Shown: positions 5,296 through 5,970 of the stretch, piece after piece | How the letters are laid out: each line of letters starts with the position of its first letter | How positions within the stretch are numbered: position 1 is the first letter of the stretch | Assembly (NCBI GenBank): GCA_045586185.1 | Contig: JAZMZV010000173.1 | Coordinates: forward strand, 1 to 5,970 | Direction: 5' to 3' | Source of the DNA: RUG11551 sp045586185 | GTDB lineage: Bacteria; Planctomycetota; Planctomycetia; Pirellulales; Thermoguttaceae | DNA: 5,970 nucleotides | Translations under genes and position numbers: made by a program | Notes under the pieces: generated by a model | What the model was told of the DNA's origin: nothing | What the model saw: the letters and a program-made list of their open reading frames with translations, nothing else | Database searches by the model: none

Positions 5296-5970
5296 TTATT
5301 TCCCCTCGTTTCGTAATTGCTCCCCAATTTCGCCGTACCACTTTTGGCGGACGGTCATCGCGTCCAGGAGAGCCGCCATTCCGTCTATGTGCGCGGTCGG
5401 CTTAATCTTTACTAACTTGCTTTTGCCTTTATCGGTGCTGACTTTTAGCGCCGAATTGAATAAATGTATTTTCAAAAGGTCATTGTCGCCGATATGAATC
5501 TTTCGGTCCTTTAGCAACCCCTCGACCTCAGTAATTACCGGGTGTAAATTGTAGCCCTGAAAAACGTCGTCCATGTGGAAACCGTACGCGTCCATTTGTT
5601 GAACCAAATAAACCGCGCTATATTTGTCGTAGCCGACTTTTAACGGATAGATTTCGTATTTCTCGACTAATTCCTTAAACCAATTAAAAACGTCGTTATA
5701 ATCGACGATATTCGCCCCGGACGGGTGTAATAATCCCCGTTGGACGTATAGATTATAAGGAACCCCGTCGGCCGCCTGGGCTTCGTCTATTCTTTCCGAC
5801 GGCAGCCAAAACCGCGCCAGGACGTAAAGCTCGCCGTCCTTTTCGATAACAACACAAGCCGCCGTTAAGTCGGTCGTCCTGGACAAGTCAACGCCGGCGA
5901 CGCAATAGCAACCCCGGAACTGCTCCGGATCCAACGGGTCGCCGGTCGTGTCCTCGATAACGTCCGCCTC
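5296..5970 (-). CDS. terL: Terminase large subunit, C-terminal nuclease part (cut by window edge)
   Basis: This is the 3' part of a terminase large subunit. 224 residues are visible and the frame stays open to the right edge; the ATPase half lies outside. The visible part is the RNase H-like nuclease that cuts concatemeric DNA at packaging start and end. Its acidic site is clear. 'CVAGVDLSRTTDLTAA' carries the first Asp (Asp28 of the visible part), 'VGYDKYSAVYLVQQM' the second (Asp115) and 'TAHIDGMAALLDAM' the third (Asp196). The order and spacing match HK97-like (Terminase_1) large subunits. The frame could be started from an internal TTG at 5934, but the 12 codons upstream remain open and the nuclease domain is never a stand-alone start here, so it is annotated as partial. 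It ends RNEGK-TAA, 7 nt before the portal start, and its end encodes the portal ribosome site. Confidence 0.94.
   Translation of the reverse strand, partial: EADVIEDTTGDPLDPEQFRGCYCVAGVDLSRTTDLTAACVVIEKDGELYVLARFWLPSERIDEAQAADGVPYNLYVQRGLLHPSGANIVDYNDVFNWFKELVEKYEIYPLKVGYDKYSAVYLVQQMDAYGFHMDDVFQGYNLHPVITEVEGLLKDRKIHIGDNDLLKIHLFNSALKVSTDKGKSKLVKIKPTAHIDGMAALLDAMTVRQKWYGEIGEQLRNEGK
5301..5306 (-). promoter_or_regulatory. Ribosome site of the portal gene
   Basis: GAGGGG on the minus strand, 12 nt before the portal ATG (5286-5288), overlapping the last codons of the terminase gene. The spacing is longer than for the other genes of the window, which may mean weaker initiation and lower portal yield. 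Confidence 0.55.

Noticed and set aside
5296..5934. Complete gene starting at the TTG at 5932-5934
   Set aside because: The frame continues open to the window edge and the product is the C-terminal nuclease domain of a terminase, so it is a partial gene.
1..5970. A new defence system, CRISPR array, tRNA, insertion sequence or cargo gene hidden in the module
   Set aside because: Coding density is near complete with recognised morphogenesis genes. No array of spaced repeats, cloverleaf, transposase or unexplained gap above 77 nt was seen.

Overview
The window is a contiguous stretch of a tailed-phage (siphovirus-type, HK97-fold) head and head-to-tail morphogenesis module, all read from the minus strand. 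It could come from a free phage or a prophage: no integrase, lysis gene or host gene is in view to decide. Strong Shine-Dalgarno sites (AGGAGG, GGGAG, GAGGT) sit about 6-9 nt before most starts. Together with the gene order and the protein types (phi13-type major tail protein, gp6-like connector, HK97 gp10-like protein) this suggests a phage of Bacillota (Firmicutes). The base composition is moderate, close to half GC by eye, which would fit a gut clostridial host; the host assignment is inference.

Reading in the direction of transcription (right to left), the layout is: C-terminal nuclease part of the terminase large subunit (5970-5296, cut by the window edge); portal (5288-4089); prohead protease (4102-3458, GTG start inside the portal gene); major capsid protein with an N-terminal scaffolding-like coiled coil (3454-2333); a 77-nt gap with a long stem-loop; gp6-like connector (2255-1977); head-closure protein (1984-1637); HK97 gp10-like protein (1640-1260); tail terminator/completion protein (1260-940); major tail protein (924-358); a clear rho-independent terminator (320-350); and the start of a probable tail assembly chaperone (305-1, cut by the window edge). 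Most neighbours touch or overlap (ATGA, TAATG, 8-nt and 14-nt overlaps), as in a translationally coupled operon.

Together the genes form a short assembly line. Portal and capsid protein co-assemble around the coiled-coil delta domain, and the protease matures the shell. Terminase then pumps DNA through the portal. The connector, head-closure, gp10-like and terminator proteins seal the vertex and join it to a tail tube made of the major tail protein.

I found no previously undescribed system. The points worth a second look are regulatory or compositional. RNA hairpins lie directly behind the two genes whose products are needed in most copies (major capsid and major tail). Arginine codon use differs sharply between capsid and portal genes. 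There is a possible internal start near the mature N-terminus of the capsid protein, and the tetranucleotide CTAG appears to be absent.
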